In this document: one piece after another, positions 1 to 7,488 of the stretch | Position numbering within the stretch: position 1 is the stretch's first letter | How the letters are laid out: every line of letters begins with the position of its first letter | NCBI GenBank assembly: GCA_020072805.1 | Contig: JAIQGC010000050.1 | Coordinates: 1-40,394 of the forward strand | From: Terriglobia bacterium | GTDB lineage: Bacteria > Acidobacteriota > Terriglobia > Acidiferrales > UBA7541 | Direction: 5' to 3' | Length of the DNA: 40,394 nt | Translations under genes and position numbers: made by a program | Notes under the pieces: generated by a model | Database searches by the model: none | Told to the model about the DNA's origin: nothing | The model's input: the letters and a program-made list of their open reading frames with translations, nothing else

Positions 1-1
1 C

Positions 2-103
2 AAGGTCTATAATGTGTTTGATCTCCTTGGATTCCCCATTCTGTATGAGATTTACAAGGATGAAAAGGAAGCAATCGGCAGATTCAAGGATGGAAAGAAG
101 TAG
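2..103 (+). CDS. C-terminal end of a STAS-domain protein (anti-sigma factor antagonist-like), partial
   Basis: Only the last 33 codons are in the window, ending at the TAG at 101-103. The peptide begins KVYNVFDLLGF and has the pattern of the last helix of STAS domains (a VFDLLGF-type helix, then a DEKEAIGRF-type segment). STAS proteins are usually anti-anti-sigma factors that bind RsbW-type kinases; that role is family knowledge, since the phosphorylated Ser region is off the edge. The stretch is visibly richer in A/T than what follows. Its stop codon directly abuts an internal piece of truB with no intergenic space, which is abnormal and suggests an artificial or recombination junction. The short length keeps confidence moderate. 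Confidence 0.5.
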   Translation, partial: KVYNVFDLLGFPILYEIYKDEKEAIGRFKDGKK

Positions 104-553
104 TCGGGAACCTACATCCGCTCGCTGGCGCAGGAGATGGGGGAAAAACTGGGCTGCGGCGCGCATCTTGCGGAAATCCGCCGCACCGCCGTCGGGGAAT
201 TTTCCATCGACCAGGCCATCTCCCTCGAAGAGCTGGCCCAGGACGCCCAGGCCGGCCGCCTGGCTTCCCGGGTCATTCCCCTCGAAGGCCTGCTGCAGAA
301 TTTTCCGCGCATCAACGTTTTGCCGGTGGTGGAAAAACGCGTGCGCAATGGCGGCCGCTTTGATGTCACTCTTTCCCAGATTCAGCCCGGCCGCGTCCAG
401 TTCGTTCCCGGCGCGACCGCGCAGCTCGATGGCGGCGAAGCGCAGCCCCCGCGCCTGCGGGTCTTCAGCCAGCAGGAGAAGCTGCTGGCCATCGCCGAAG
501 CCGTCGTCTTGCGCACCTACCAGCCCATCGTCGTCTTCGACCCGCTCCCCTGA
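104..553 (+). pseudogene. truB: tRNA pseudouridine(55) synthase TruB, C-terminal fragment lacking its start
   Basis: The open frame from 104 begins [19 protein letters not shown], the conserved TruB segment after the catalytic core (GTYIRSLA, then [12 protein letters not shown]). It continues through the C-terminal RNA-binding region to TGA at 551-553, about 149 residues. TruB isomerises U55 in the T-loop of tRNAs. A full enzyme is about 300 residues, so the N-terminal half, including the catalytic Asp, is missing. No upstream start fits: an in-frame TAG belonging to the STAS fragment lies immediately before. The first internal ATG at 137 is not a plausible native start. Either the contig edge is chimeric or a real deletion has joined two genes. 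Confidence 0.75.
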
Positions 554-568
554 GCGTTCCTATGAATT

Positions 569-668
569 TGTCATTCTGAGTCCCGGCGCCTTTACCGGGA
601 CGAAGAATCTCAATCAAGCGCGTAGAAAGAATTATAGGTTGAGATCCTTCGCTCCGCTCAGGATGACA
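569..668. repeat. Nested palindromic intergenic repeat between truB and the secretin gene
   Basis: The outer arms TGTCATTCTGAG (569-580) and CTCAGGATGACA (657-668) are inverted repeats with one mismatch. The inner arms CGAAGAATCTCAA (601-613) and TTGAGATCCTTCG (639-651) are also inverted with one mismatch. A further small hairpin, TCCCGG/CCGGGA, spans 581-600. The element fills the gap between two convergent genes. From memory, sequences of the type GAGATCCTTCGCTCCGCTCAGGATGACA recur in acidobacterial intergenic regions, but that needs a genome search. It could also act as a transcription terminator for either flanking gene. Confidence 0.7.
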
Positions 669-695
669 GCTTTCAGTGATTTATATTGCGCTTGC

Positions 696-3308
696 TTACG
701 GCTCCACCGGCGGCCCCGCCGGCACTTTTTCCGCTCCGCCGCGGCCCGCATAAATCGGGCGCGCGCCCTTCTCCGGCAGACGCAGCCGCCGCGGCGTCAC
801 CAGGATCAGCATCTGCGTCTCGCTCGTTTGTTTGGCGTGCGAGCCCACGGTTGCCGCGCCGGGAAAGCCCGGCAGCCCGCTCAGCGCGCGCATCTCTTCG
901 CGGTCGAGCAGCCCGCCGATCAGCGTCGTCTCGTTTTCCTTGAGCCGCGCCGTCTGGCTCAGCGTGCGGTTGGAGAGAATGGGAATGCCGTTGACGCTTT
1001 GCCCCGATAGCGCGCGGATTTCCAGTTCCAGTTGCAGGGTCACTTCTCCCCGCGGGTGCATGACCGGCGTGGCTTTCAGCTTCAGCCCCAGGTCCACGAA
1101 TTCCGATCCCGGATACGGCTGCGGAGAAAGCCCGGCTCCCGCCGCGTTTCCCCCGAAGCTCACCGGATCGAACTCCAGCGAAACCGCGTTGGCCGTCCGC
1201 TCCACGATGGCGGCGTCCGGCCTGCCATCCCCGTTGAAATCCGCGGCAACCAGCGCCACCGGCCCCGCCGCCGTGGGCAGTCCGAAGCGCGGCGCGAACA
1301 GGCCGCTGCCCAGCCCCAGGTAAATGCTGATGCTGTCCGCGCCCTGATTGGTCAGCACCAGGTCCGCAATGCCGTCCATGTTCACGTCCGCCACGGCCAC
1401 GCCCGAAGGCGTGGTGGACGCCGCCAGCGGAGAGCCGAGCGCTGCCGCGAATGTTCCATCGCCTTTGTTCAGCAGGACGCTCACCGTGTTGTCCGTCTGG
1501 TTCACCACCGCCAGGTCCGCGCGCCCGTCTCCGTTCAGGTCGCCCGCTGCCAGCGCCGCCGGACCCGCGCCCACGCTCAGCGGAGAACCGGGCGCGGTCG
1601 TAAACGTTCCGTCTCCGTTTCCGTTGAGCACCGTTACGTTGTTCGTCGCCCGGTTGACCACCGCCAGATCCAGTTTTCCGTCCCCGTTAAAATCCGCGGC
1701 CACCAGCGCCCCCGGCGTTTGCTGGCCCGTCCCCAGCGCAATGGGCGATTCTGGCGCCGCCGTGAATCCCCCCGCGCCGTCTCCCAGAAAAATCGAAATG
1801 GTGTTGTCCGCGGAATTGCTCACCGCAAAATCGATCTTTCCGTCTCCGTTGAAATCTCCGGTGACGATTCCGGCGGGCCCGCCTCCCGCCGCGAGGGGAG
1901 AAGAAGGCGCCGCCGAAAATGTTCCGTCGCCCTTGCCCAGCAGGATGGTGACGTTGCCGCTGGTCTGATTGGCCACCAGCAGATCGAGCAGGCCGTCGCC
2001 ATTAACGTCGGCGGCCGCGATGGCCGCCGGCCCGCTCTGTCCCGCGCCCAGCGCGATGGGCGAACCCGTCGGCGCGGTGAAATTGCCGTTGCCCTGATTG
2101 AGCAGGATGCTGATCGAATTGTCGCCGCTATTTACCACCGCCAAGTCCCGCTGCCCGTCGTGGTTGAAGTCCGCGGCCACCAGCGCCACCGGCGCCTGCC
2201 CCACGGGAAAATCGCTGCGCGGAAGCAGCCCGCTTCCAATCACGGGCGTTCCGCTTCCCGTGCCCGTGCTCGCGGAATACTGCAGGAGCGTCACCGGATA
2301 GCGCTCGCCCACGAAAAAACTGGCCGGCTTGCCGTCCTGCGCCCGTAGCAGTATGCGCCTCCCGCTATTCACCAGCGTCAGCGCTTCGGAAAACTCCGCC
2401 GCCGCCCCCGGCATCGTTCCCAGGATCGTGCTCCGGCCTCCGCCGAAGGCGATCAGCGGCGGCAGCAGCGCCCCCGCGCCGATCTGCCCGCTGCTCAATA
2501 ACGATGCGATTTGCCCCGCAGAGCCGCCCAGCGCTCCCTGGGCGCCGAAGATTTTCTGCAACAGCCCGATCAGCGTCTCCAGATCCGTGGCCTTCTGCAA
2601 GGCGCTCAGGTCGCTTGGGCTGAGCGCGATCAACTGCGCCGTCGTCGGCGGGGTCACGCCCAGCTTGCGCGCCTCGGCCGCGTCCACTTCGAGCAGTTCG
2701 ATCTCCAGCAGCAGTTCGCCGCGCGGCTGCTCGATCTGCCGGATCAAGTCCCCGGCCATGCCCACGACTCCCGGCGTGTCCCGGATGGTGACCGTACGGT
2801 TGCGCGAGTCCAGCAACACCCTCGTCGCCCCGGTCATCTCCCGCACAATTCGCTGGATCTCGGTCATTTCCTCGGGGGCCACCGCCGCGGGCAGCAGGAA
2901 CGTCTGCTCGATGGTCAGTTCATACTCCTTGCGCTTGGCCGGCGTGTCCGAGGCCACGAAAAACGTGTCCGCGCTCACCGCCCGCAAGAACGTTCCCGTC
3001 TGCATGGCCAGCAGCCGCGCCGCCGTCGGAAAATCCACCTCCGGAATATGCAGCTTCACGCGCCGCTCGGTCAGCTCGGGATCGAAGCGCGCCTTCAGTC
3101 CATAGGCCGCCGCCACCTGCTCATAGGCGGCCGTGGTCGTTCCGCGCAGCTCAAAACCGTGCTTGCCCGCTTGTGGCCGCAATTGTGGGCTGCCTTCGGC
3201 CAGGCGCGCCTCGCTGCTGGGTGGCGTCTGGGCCGGCGTCCGGGCAGAGCCCGCCAGAGCCGCCAGGAGCAGAGCGGTCCGCATCGCGAATTTGCAGGCG
3301 CAATTCAT
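696..3308 (-). CDS. Orphan secretin-family protein with seven VCBS/FG-GAP repeats inserted in the secretin domain
   Basis: 870 residues. A signal peptide occupies about residues 1-27 (hydrophobic TALLLAALAG). An STN/N0-like domain follows at about 50-120 and an N1-like domain (secretin_N fold) at about 130-200. The secretin domain starts at about 198 (LLLEIELLEVD) and runs to about 345. Seven VCBS/FG-GAP repeats follow, each with a calcium-loop core such as DFNGDGKLD. The secretin domain then resumes at about 734 with VDLGLKLKATP and ends near LILVTPRRLRL. Secretins form outer-membrane gated channels for type II/III secretion and type IV pili. No pilus or secretion gene is nearby, so the partner is unknown. 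The inserted repeats are predicted to fold as a separate propeller-like or adhesin-like module. The start ATG at 3308 is the only good one before the signal peptide. Confidence 0.85.
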   Translation of the reverse strand: MNCACKFAMRTALLLAALAGSARTPAQTPPSSEARLAEGSPQLRPQAGKHGFELRGTTTAAYEQVAAAYGLKARFDPELTERRVKLHIPEVDFPTAARLLAMQTGTFLRAVSADTFFVASDTPAKRKEYELTIEQTFLLPAAVAPEEMTEIQRIVREMTGATRVLLDSRNRTVTIRDTPGVVGMAGDLIRQIEQPRGELLLEIELLEVDAAEARKLGVTPPTTAQLIALSPSDLSALQKATDLETLIGLLQKIFGAQGALGGSAGQIASLLSSGQIGAGALLPPLIAFGGGRSTILGTMPGAAAEFSEALTLVNSGRRILLRAQDGKPASFFVGERYPVTLLQYSASTGTGSGTPVIGSGLLPRSDFPVGQAPVALVAADFNHDGQRDLAVVNSGDNSISILLNQGNGNFTAPTGSPIALGAGQSGPAAIAAADVNGDGLLDLLVANQTSGNVTILLGKGDGTFSAAPSSPLAAGGGPAGIVTGDFNGDGKIDFAVSNSADNTISIFLGDGAGGFTAAPESPIALGTGQQTPGALVAADFNGDGKLDLAVVNRATNNVTVLNGNGDGTFTTAPGSPLSVGAGPAALAAGDLNGDGRADLAVVNQTDNTVSVLLNKGDGTFAAALGSPLAASTTPSGVAVADVNMDGIADLVLTNQGADSISIYLGLGSGLFAPRFGLPTAAGPVALVAADFNGDGRPDAAIVERTANAVSLEFDPVSFGGNAAGAGLSPQPYPGSEFVDLGLKLKATPVMHPRGEVTLQLELEIRALSGQSVNGIPILSNRTLSQTARLKENETTLIGGLLDREEMRALSGLPGFPGAATVGSHAKQTSETQMLILVTPRRLRLPEKGARPIYAGRGGAEKVPAGPPVEP

Positions 3309-3489
3309 CGCTCTTGATTGTAGAGGCAGGACGCCCCGGCGGGAATGGCAAGTTTTTGGCGAGCGGGATGCGCGGGGCGGCCAACAACATCCCCCCCGTT
3401 CCTACCCCACGCCCAGATGCGGATTGGGGGGATTCCACTTGTCCGCTGTGCGCGTTATTTTACAGCGGAAGGAGTATCATACTTTCGCT

Positions 3490-4638
3490 ATGGCCGAAAC
3501 CAAGCATCCTTATACTCTTCAGACTCTCAGCATTCACTCCGGCCGCCCAGTGGAGCCAGCCACCGGCGCTGTCTCGCTACCCATTTACACCTCCACGACC
3601 TATGTGCGGGATGCGGATGGAGGATTCTCGCGCGAGTATGCGTACATTCGCGATGGCAATCCGAATCGCAATTCCATCGAAGATTGCCTGATGGCCCTTG
3701 AAGGCGGGGAGCAAGCCGTCGCTTTCAGTTCCGGTATGGCGGCAGCCTTTGCTGTTTTCCAGGCCCTTGCGCCGAAAGACCATGTCATCCTGCACCGCGA
3801 TATGTATTTCGGAGTCCGGGAAGTCATACGAGGAGTATTTGCCCGCTGGGGATTGGAACACACCGTTGTCGATATGCGGGACATCCGTCAAATTCGCGAA
3901 GCTTGCCGTCCCGAGACAAAATTACTCTGGCTGGAGACGCCTTCGAATCCATTGATCGAAATTGTTGAAATTCAGCCCGCCGCCGAGATCGCTCATGAAA
4001 TCGGAGCCAAGCTGGCCTGCGAGAACACCTTCGCGACCCCGGTGCTGCAAAATCCATTGGCGTTGGGAGCCGACCTCGTTGTGCACTCCATGACGAAGTA
4101 TCTCTCGGGCCACAGCGATGCCATGGGCGGCATGGTCGTCCTGAAGTCCAATAGTGAATTCGGGCAGAGAATCAAGGATTATCAAATGAACGGAGGAGCT
4201 GTCCTGGCGCCGTTTGATTGCTGGCTGATTCTGCGTGGTATTCAGACCCTTGTTCCCCGGATGCGTCTCCATTGCGAAAACGCTCGTCGAATTGCGAACT
4301 TTCTCTCCACGCATAGGGCGGTAGCTGCGGTTCACTATCCAGGCCTTGCGAATGACCCTGGGCATACCATTGCAAGCCGCCAGATGCGCGACTTTGGCGG
4401 AATGCTGGCTTTCGAGATCCTTGGCGGGCGGAAGGAGGCTCTTGCACTAGCGTCGCGGCTGAAACTTATCGTGCGAGCAACCAGCCTCGGCGGAACGCAC
4501 TCGCTCATCGAGCATCGAGCCTCGATCGAAGGTGAGCAAACGCGGGCTCCGGAATCGTTGCTCCGGCTCTCGGTTGGGCTGGAAGATGCGAATGATCTAA
4601 TTCAGGATCTCGACCATGCATTAAGCACGGGCCTGTGA
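3490..4638 (+). CDS. Cys/Met metabolism PLP-dependent enzyme (cystathionine gamma-synthase/lyase family)
   Basis: 382 residues, the usual length for this fold-type I family, which makes or breaks C-S bonds in cystathionine, homocysteine or methionine. Visible motifs are Y52-x-R54 before GNPNR (phosphate contact from the neighbouring subunit), SSGMAA at about 80-85, LETPSNP at about 148-154, and the Schiff-base Lys K203 in HSMTKYLSGHSD. At the position of the Asp that pairs with the PLP ring nitrogen (normally DNTFATP, 25 residues before the Lys) this protein has Glu (ENTFATP, E178). The exact reaction cannot be assigned. GGAG at about 3470 lies about 15 nt before the chosen ATG, a little far. 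The gene stands alone and its third-position GC is lower than its neighbours', so transfer is possible. Confidence 0.88.
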   Translation: MAETKHPYTLQTLSIHSGRPVEPATGAVSLPIYTSTTYVRDADGGFSREYAYIRDGNPNRNSIEDCLMALEGGEQAVAFSSGMAAAFAVFQALAPKDHVILHRDMYFGVREVIRGVFARWGLEHTVVDMRDIRQIREACRPETKLLWLETPSNPLIEIVEIQPAAEIAHEIGAKLACENTFATPVLQNPLALGADLVVHSMTKYLSGHSDAMGGMVVLKSNSEFGQRIKDYQMNGGAVLAPFDCWLILRGIQTLVPRMRLHCENARRIANFLSTHRAVAAVHYPGLANDPGHTIASRQMRDFGGMLAFEILGGRKEALALASRLKLIVRATSLGGTHSLIEHRASIEGEQTRAPESLLRLSVGLEDANDLIQDLDHALSTGL

Positions 4639-4821
4639 GGCGATGGTTACCGAGTGACGGCGAACTTGGAAGTGATTCCGTTTGCGTGGTGAGGCGGTTG
4701 ACCGGACCAGTGGAATAGCAACCCCACGCAGGGAAGCGGTAACTTTTGCGGGTATTGTTGGTTCACTGCCTTGCCCTGTTCTCGCGTTACCTGTTCCCCC
4801 GTTGCCTGTTTCTCCCTGGTC

Positions 4822-4850
4822 TTGACGGTGGTAGCTCCGGAGCGTACACT
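4822..4850 (+). promoter_or_regulatory. Candidate sigma70-type promoter of the iron-import operon
   Basis: TTGACG (4822-4827) and TACACT (4845-4850) are separated by 17 bp, upstream of the FTR1-DUF2318 start at 4890. The rest of the 250-bp gap from 4639 holds nothing else I recognise. Confidence 0.5.
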
Positions 4851-4859
4851 GAAATAGAC

Positions 4860-4883
4860 AGTTGCAACTGATGTGCAACTGAT
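4860..4883. promoter_or_regulatory. Possible operator: palindrome plus direct repeat before the iron operon
   Basis: AGTTGCAACT (4860-4869) is a perfect 10-bp palindrome. TGCAACTGAT occurs twice (4863-4872 and 4874-4883) with an 11-bp period, about one helical turn. It lies just downstream of the predicted transcription start, where a repressor would block the operon. No known iron-box consensus matches. Confidence 0.35.
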
Positions 4884-4889
4884 AGACCC

Positions 4890-6158
4890 ATGTTTTCCGC
4901 CTTTCTCATCGCCCTGCGCGAGGGTGTCGAAGCCGCTCTCGTCGTCGGCATCATCCTGGTCTACCTCGCGCGCACCGGCCGCGCCGGCTTGGCCCGCTAC
5001 GTCTGGTTCGGGGTTGCCGCCGCTTCCACGCTCAGCCTGGCCGTGGTCCTGGCGCTGGAAAAATGGCGCATCACCCAGGACGGCTTCGAAGGTTTCCTCA
5101 TGCTGGTCGCCGCCTTCTTCGTCGTCACCGTCATCGTGTGGATGAATCGCGTCGCCCGTCACCTCAAAAAAGAGATCGAATCGCGGGTGGAATCCTACGC
5201 CGGGCGCGCCGCGGGCTTCGGCCTCCTGCTCTTTGTCTTCTTCATGGTTCTCCGCGAAGGCGTCGAGATGGCTCTGATTCTTCGCGCCGTCGAAGTCTCC
5301 TCCGAAGGCCTGCAAACCTGGATCGGCACGCTTTCCGGGATCGCCGCGGCCGTGGCCGTGGGCCTGTTTTTCTTCAAGGGTTCGCTGCGCGTTCCGCTGC
5401 ACCGTTTCTTCGCCGTCACCAGCGCCATCCTCATCCTGGTCGCCCTGCAGTTGGCCCTCACTGGCCTGCATGAACTCAGCGAAGCGCGCTGGCTTCCCTC
5501 CAGCAAAGGCGAAATGGCCTTGATCGGCCCCATCGTCCGCAATGATCTTTTCTTTTTCGTGTTTATTCTCGGCGCCGCCGCCCTGCTGGTCTTCCGCGAA
5601 TGGATGACCCTCGCCCACGCCGTTCCTCCTTCCGCTCCACAGCAGGAGCCGCCTCTCAATGACGCCGAGCGCCGCCGTCTGGAATGGGAGCGCCGCCGCC
5701 AGCGCCGCTGGATGATGGCCGCCGCGCTCGCGTGCCTCGTCGTTCTCCTCGCGCTTACCGCCGACTTTATTTACGCTCGCGCCGCCTCCGCTCCTCCTCA
5801 GGCGCGTCCCATGGAAGCTGTCAACGGCCAGGTGCGCATCCCGCTCTCCGAAGTGCAGGACTCCAATCTGCATCTCTTCTCCGTGAAAGTGAACGGCGCC
5901 TCCCTGCGCTTTCTGGTGATTCGCAAGCCCAACGGCTGGGGCACGGCGCTGGACGCCTGCCGCATCTGCGGCGCTGCCGGTTATCATCAGGACGGCCAGA
6001 ACGTCATCTGCCGCCATTGCGCTTCGGCCATCTATATTCCCTCGATCGGAGATCAGGGCGGCTGCAACCCCATTGGTGTACCCTATCGAGTGGACGGGGC
6101 GGATCTGGTTCTCGACGTTTCCGCTCTTGCCCAAGCCTGGACCGAGGTGCCCAAGTAA
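4890..6158 (+). CDS. FTR1-family iron permease fused to a C-terminal DUF2318 domain
   Basis: 422 residues. The N-terminal half is an FTR1/EfeU-type permease with about seven membrane segments and both diagnostic iron-binding REGxE motifs, R10-E14 in the first helix and R122-E126. A further membrane segment at about 270-292 leads into a C-terminal DUF2318 domain on the far side of the membrane, with cysteines C357/C360, C374/C377 and C392 (GGCNP). FTR1 proteins import iron; DUF2318 proteins occur in the same operons and are thought to handle metal or electrons. In the Campylobacter p19 locus these are separate genes, and here they are fused. It is first in an operon with two FtsX-type permeases and an ATPase. 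The ATG at 4890 gives the standard FTR1 N-terminus. Confidence 0.92.
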   Translation: MFSAFLIALREGVEAALVVGIILVYLARTGRAGLARYVWFGVAAASTLSLAVVLALEKWRITQDGFEGFLMLVAAFFVVTVIVWMNRVARHLKKEIESRVESYAGRAAGFGLLLFVFFMVLREGVEMALILRAVEVSSEGLQTWIGTLSGIAAAVAVGLFFFKGSLRVPLHRFFAVTSAILILVALQLALTGLHELSEARWLPSSKGEMALIGPIVRNDLFFFVFILGAAALLVFREWMTLAHAVPPSAPQQEPPLNDAERRRLEWERRRQRRWMMAAALACLVVLLALTADFIYARAASAPPQARPMEAVNGQVRIPLSEVQDSNLHLFSVKVNGASLRFLVIRKPNGWGTALDACRICGAAGYHQDGQNVICRHCASAIYIPSIGDQGGCNPIGVPYRVDGADLVLDVSALAQAWTEVPK

Positions 6159-6186
6159 GCGCCCTGCAGCCCGCGCCCCTTTCGCC

Positions 6187-7488
6187 ATGTTCCTCCGTCT
6201 CGTTGCCGACTCCTTCTCCCGCCGCGTCAGCCGCAAGCTGCTCACCGCTGGCGCGCTCGCTCTGGGCATGGCCGTGGCCACCGCTGCGTTGAGCGTCTCG
6301 CTGGATGTCGGCGACCGCCTGGCCTTCGAATTTCGCAGCCTGGGCGCCAACCTTTTCGTTACTCCGCACGCCGATTCGCTCCCCTTGGAAATCGGCGGCG
6401 TGGACTACCGCCCGGCCAACGCCGGCGCGGATCTTCCCGAAGCCTCGCTCCCCAAGCTCAAGACCATTTTCTGGCATAACAACATCGTCGGCTTCGCTCC
6501 TCTGCTCGATCTCCCCGTCGAAGCCTGGTCCGCTGCACTAAAAACTCCTCCGCCCACCGGCGGCGCTCCGCGCGCCACGCTCATCGGCACCTGGTCCCGT
6601 CATCCTCTGGCCATTCCCGACGGGGGCACGTTCGTCACCGGCGTGGAAAAGACCAATCCCTGGTGGAACGTCGAAGGCCACTGGTTCGCCGAGGACATGC
6701 ACGAATGTGTCGTCGGTGTGGCCTTCGCCCGGCGCGCGGCTCTGCGCATCGGCGATACCGTGGTTCTCCGCGCCGACGGGCAGACTATTTCCCTCACGGT
6801 TTCCGGACTGCTGACCACCGGCGGTCCGGAGGACGAAGCCATCGTGGCTCCGCTTTCCTATGCCCAGCAACTCGCCGGCCGCCCCGGAACTTTTCGCCGC
6901 CTCTACATCAGCGCCATTACCAAGCCCGAGGACGCATTTGGCCGCCGCGACCCCTCCGGTATGACTCCCGCGGAATTCGACCGCTGGTTCTGCACTCCCT
7001 ACATCTCCTCGATCGCCCTGCAAATCGAGCAGGCGCTCCCCGGCACCGACGCCCGCGTCATTCGCCGCGTGGCCGAGGGCGAAGGCCGCATCCTCACTCG
7101 CGTTCGCGTGCTCCTCTGGCTGGTGGCTGCCGCGGCTCTGCTGGCCGCGTCGCTCGCCGTGGGCGCCACCTCCGCTGCCACCATCATCGAGAGGCGCACA
7201 GAGATCGCCCTCATGAAAGCCCTGGGCGCCGGTTCCCCCATGGTCAAAAGCCTTTTTGCCGCCGAGCAGATTCTGCTCGCCGCGGTTGGCGGCGGCGCCG
7301 GCTACGCCATCGGCATTCTCCTCGCGCGTTTTCTCGGGCAGATTGTTTTCGGCGCCTCTCCCGCGCCCAGCCTGCTGGTTCTGGCCGTGGTCCTGGCTCT
7401 CGCCATTTTCGTCACCCTCGCGGGCAGCTTCTTTTCCATGCGGCGCGCCGCCCGTTATGAACCCGCGCCCATCCTGCGAGGCGAATGA
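6187..7488 (+). CDS. FtsX/MacB-type ABC transporter permease (first of two)
   Basis: 433 residues with MacB/FtsX topology: one membrane helix near residues 18-38, a large extracytoplasmic domain, then three helices in the last third, ending RYEPAPILRGE as typical of the family. It starts 28 bp after the FTR1-DUF2318 gene and overlaps the next permease by 4 nt (ATGA). By analogy with the Cj1658-1663 and FetMP-FetABCDEF systems it should pair with the second permease and the ATPase as a transporter or energiser linked to FTR1-dependent iron uptake. The role is inferred from context; the substrate is not visible in the sequence. The ATG at 6187 is chosen because the N-terminal helix follows directly. 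Confidence 0.88.
   Translation: MFLRLVADSFSRRVSRKLLTAGALALGMAVATAALSVSLDVGDRLAFEFRSLGANLFVTPHADSLPLEIGGVDYRPANAGADLPEASLPKLKTIFWHNNIVGFAPLLDLPVEAWSAALKTPPPTGGAPRATLIGTWSRHPLAIPDGGTFVTGVEKTNPWWNVEGHWFAEDMHECVVGVAFARRAALRIGDTVVLRADGQTISLTVSGLLTTGGPEDEAIVAPLSYAQQLAGRPGTFRRLYISAITKPEDAFGRRDPSGMTPAEFDRWFCTPYISSIALQIEQALPGTDARVIRRVAEGEGRILTRVRVLLWLVAAAALLAASLAVGATSAATIIERRTEIALMKALGAGSPMVKSLFAAEQILLAAVGGGAGYAIGILLARFLGQIVFGASPAPSLLVLAVVLALAIFVTLAGSFFSMRRAARYEPAPILRGE

Noticed and set aside
1110-2276. Periodic repeats that could be taken for a CRISPR array or tandem DNA repeat
   Set aside because: The period reflects degenerate protein-level VCBS units; the nucleotide copies differ and there are no uniform repeats or spacers.
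4647-6350. A 567-aa reverse-strand open frame opposite the FTR1-DUF2318 gene
   Set aside because: Low-complexity, charged translation with no recognisable domain, fully explained by antisense of the FTR1-DUF2318 gene.
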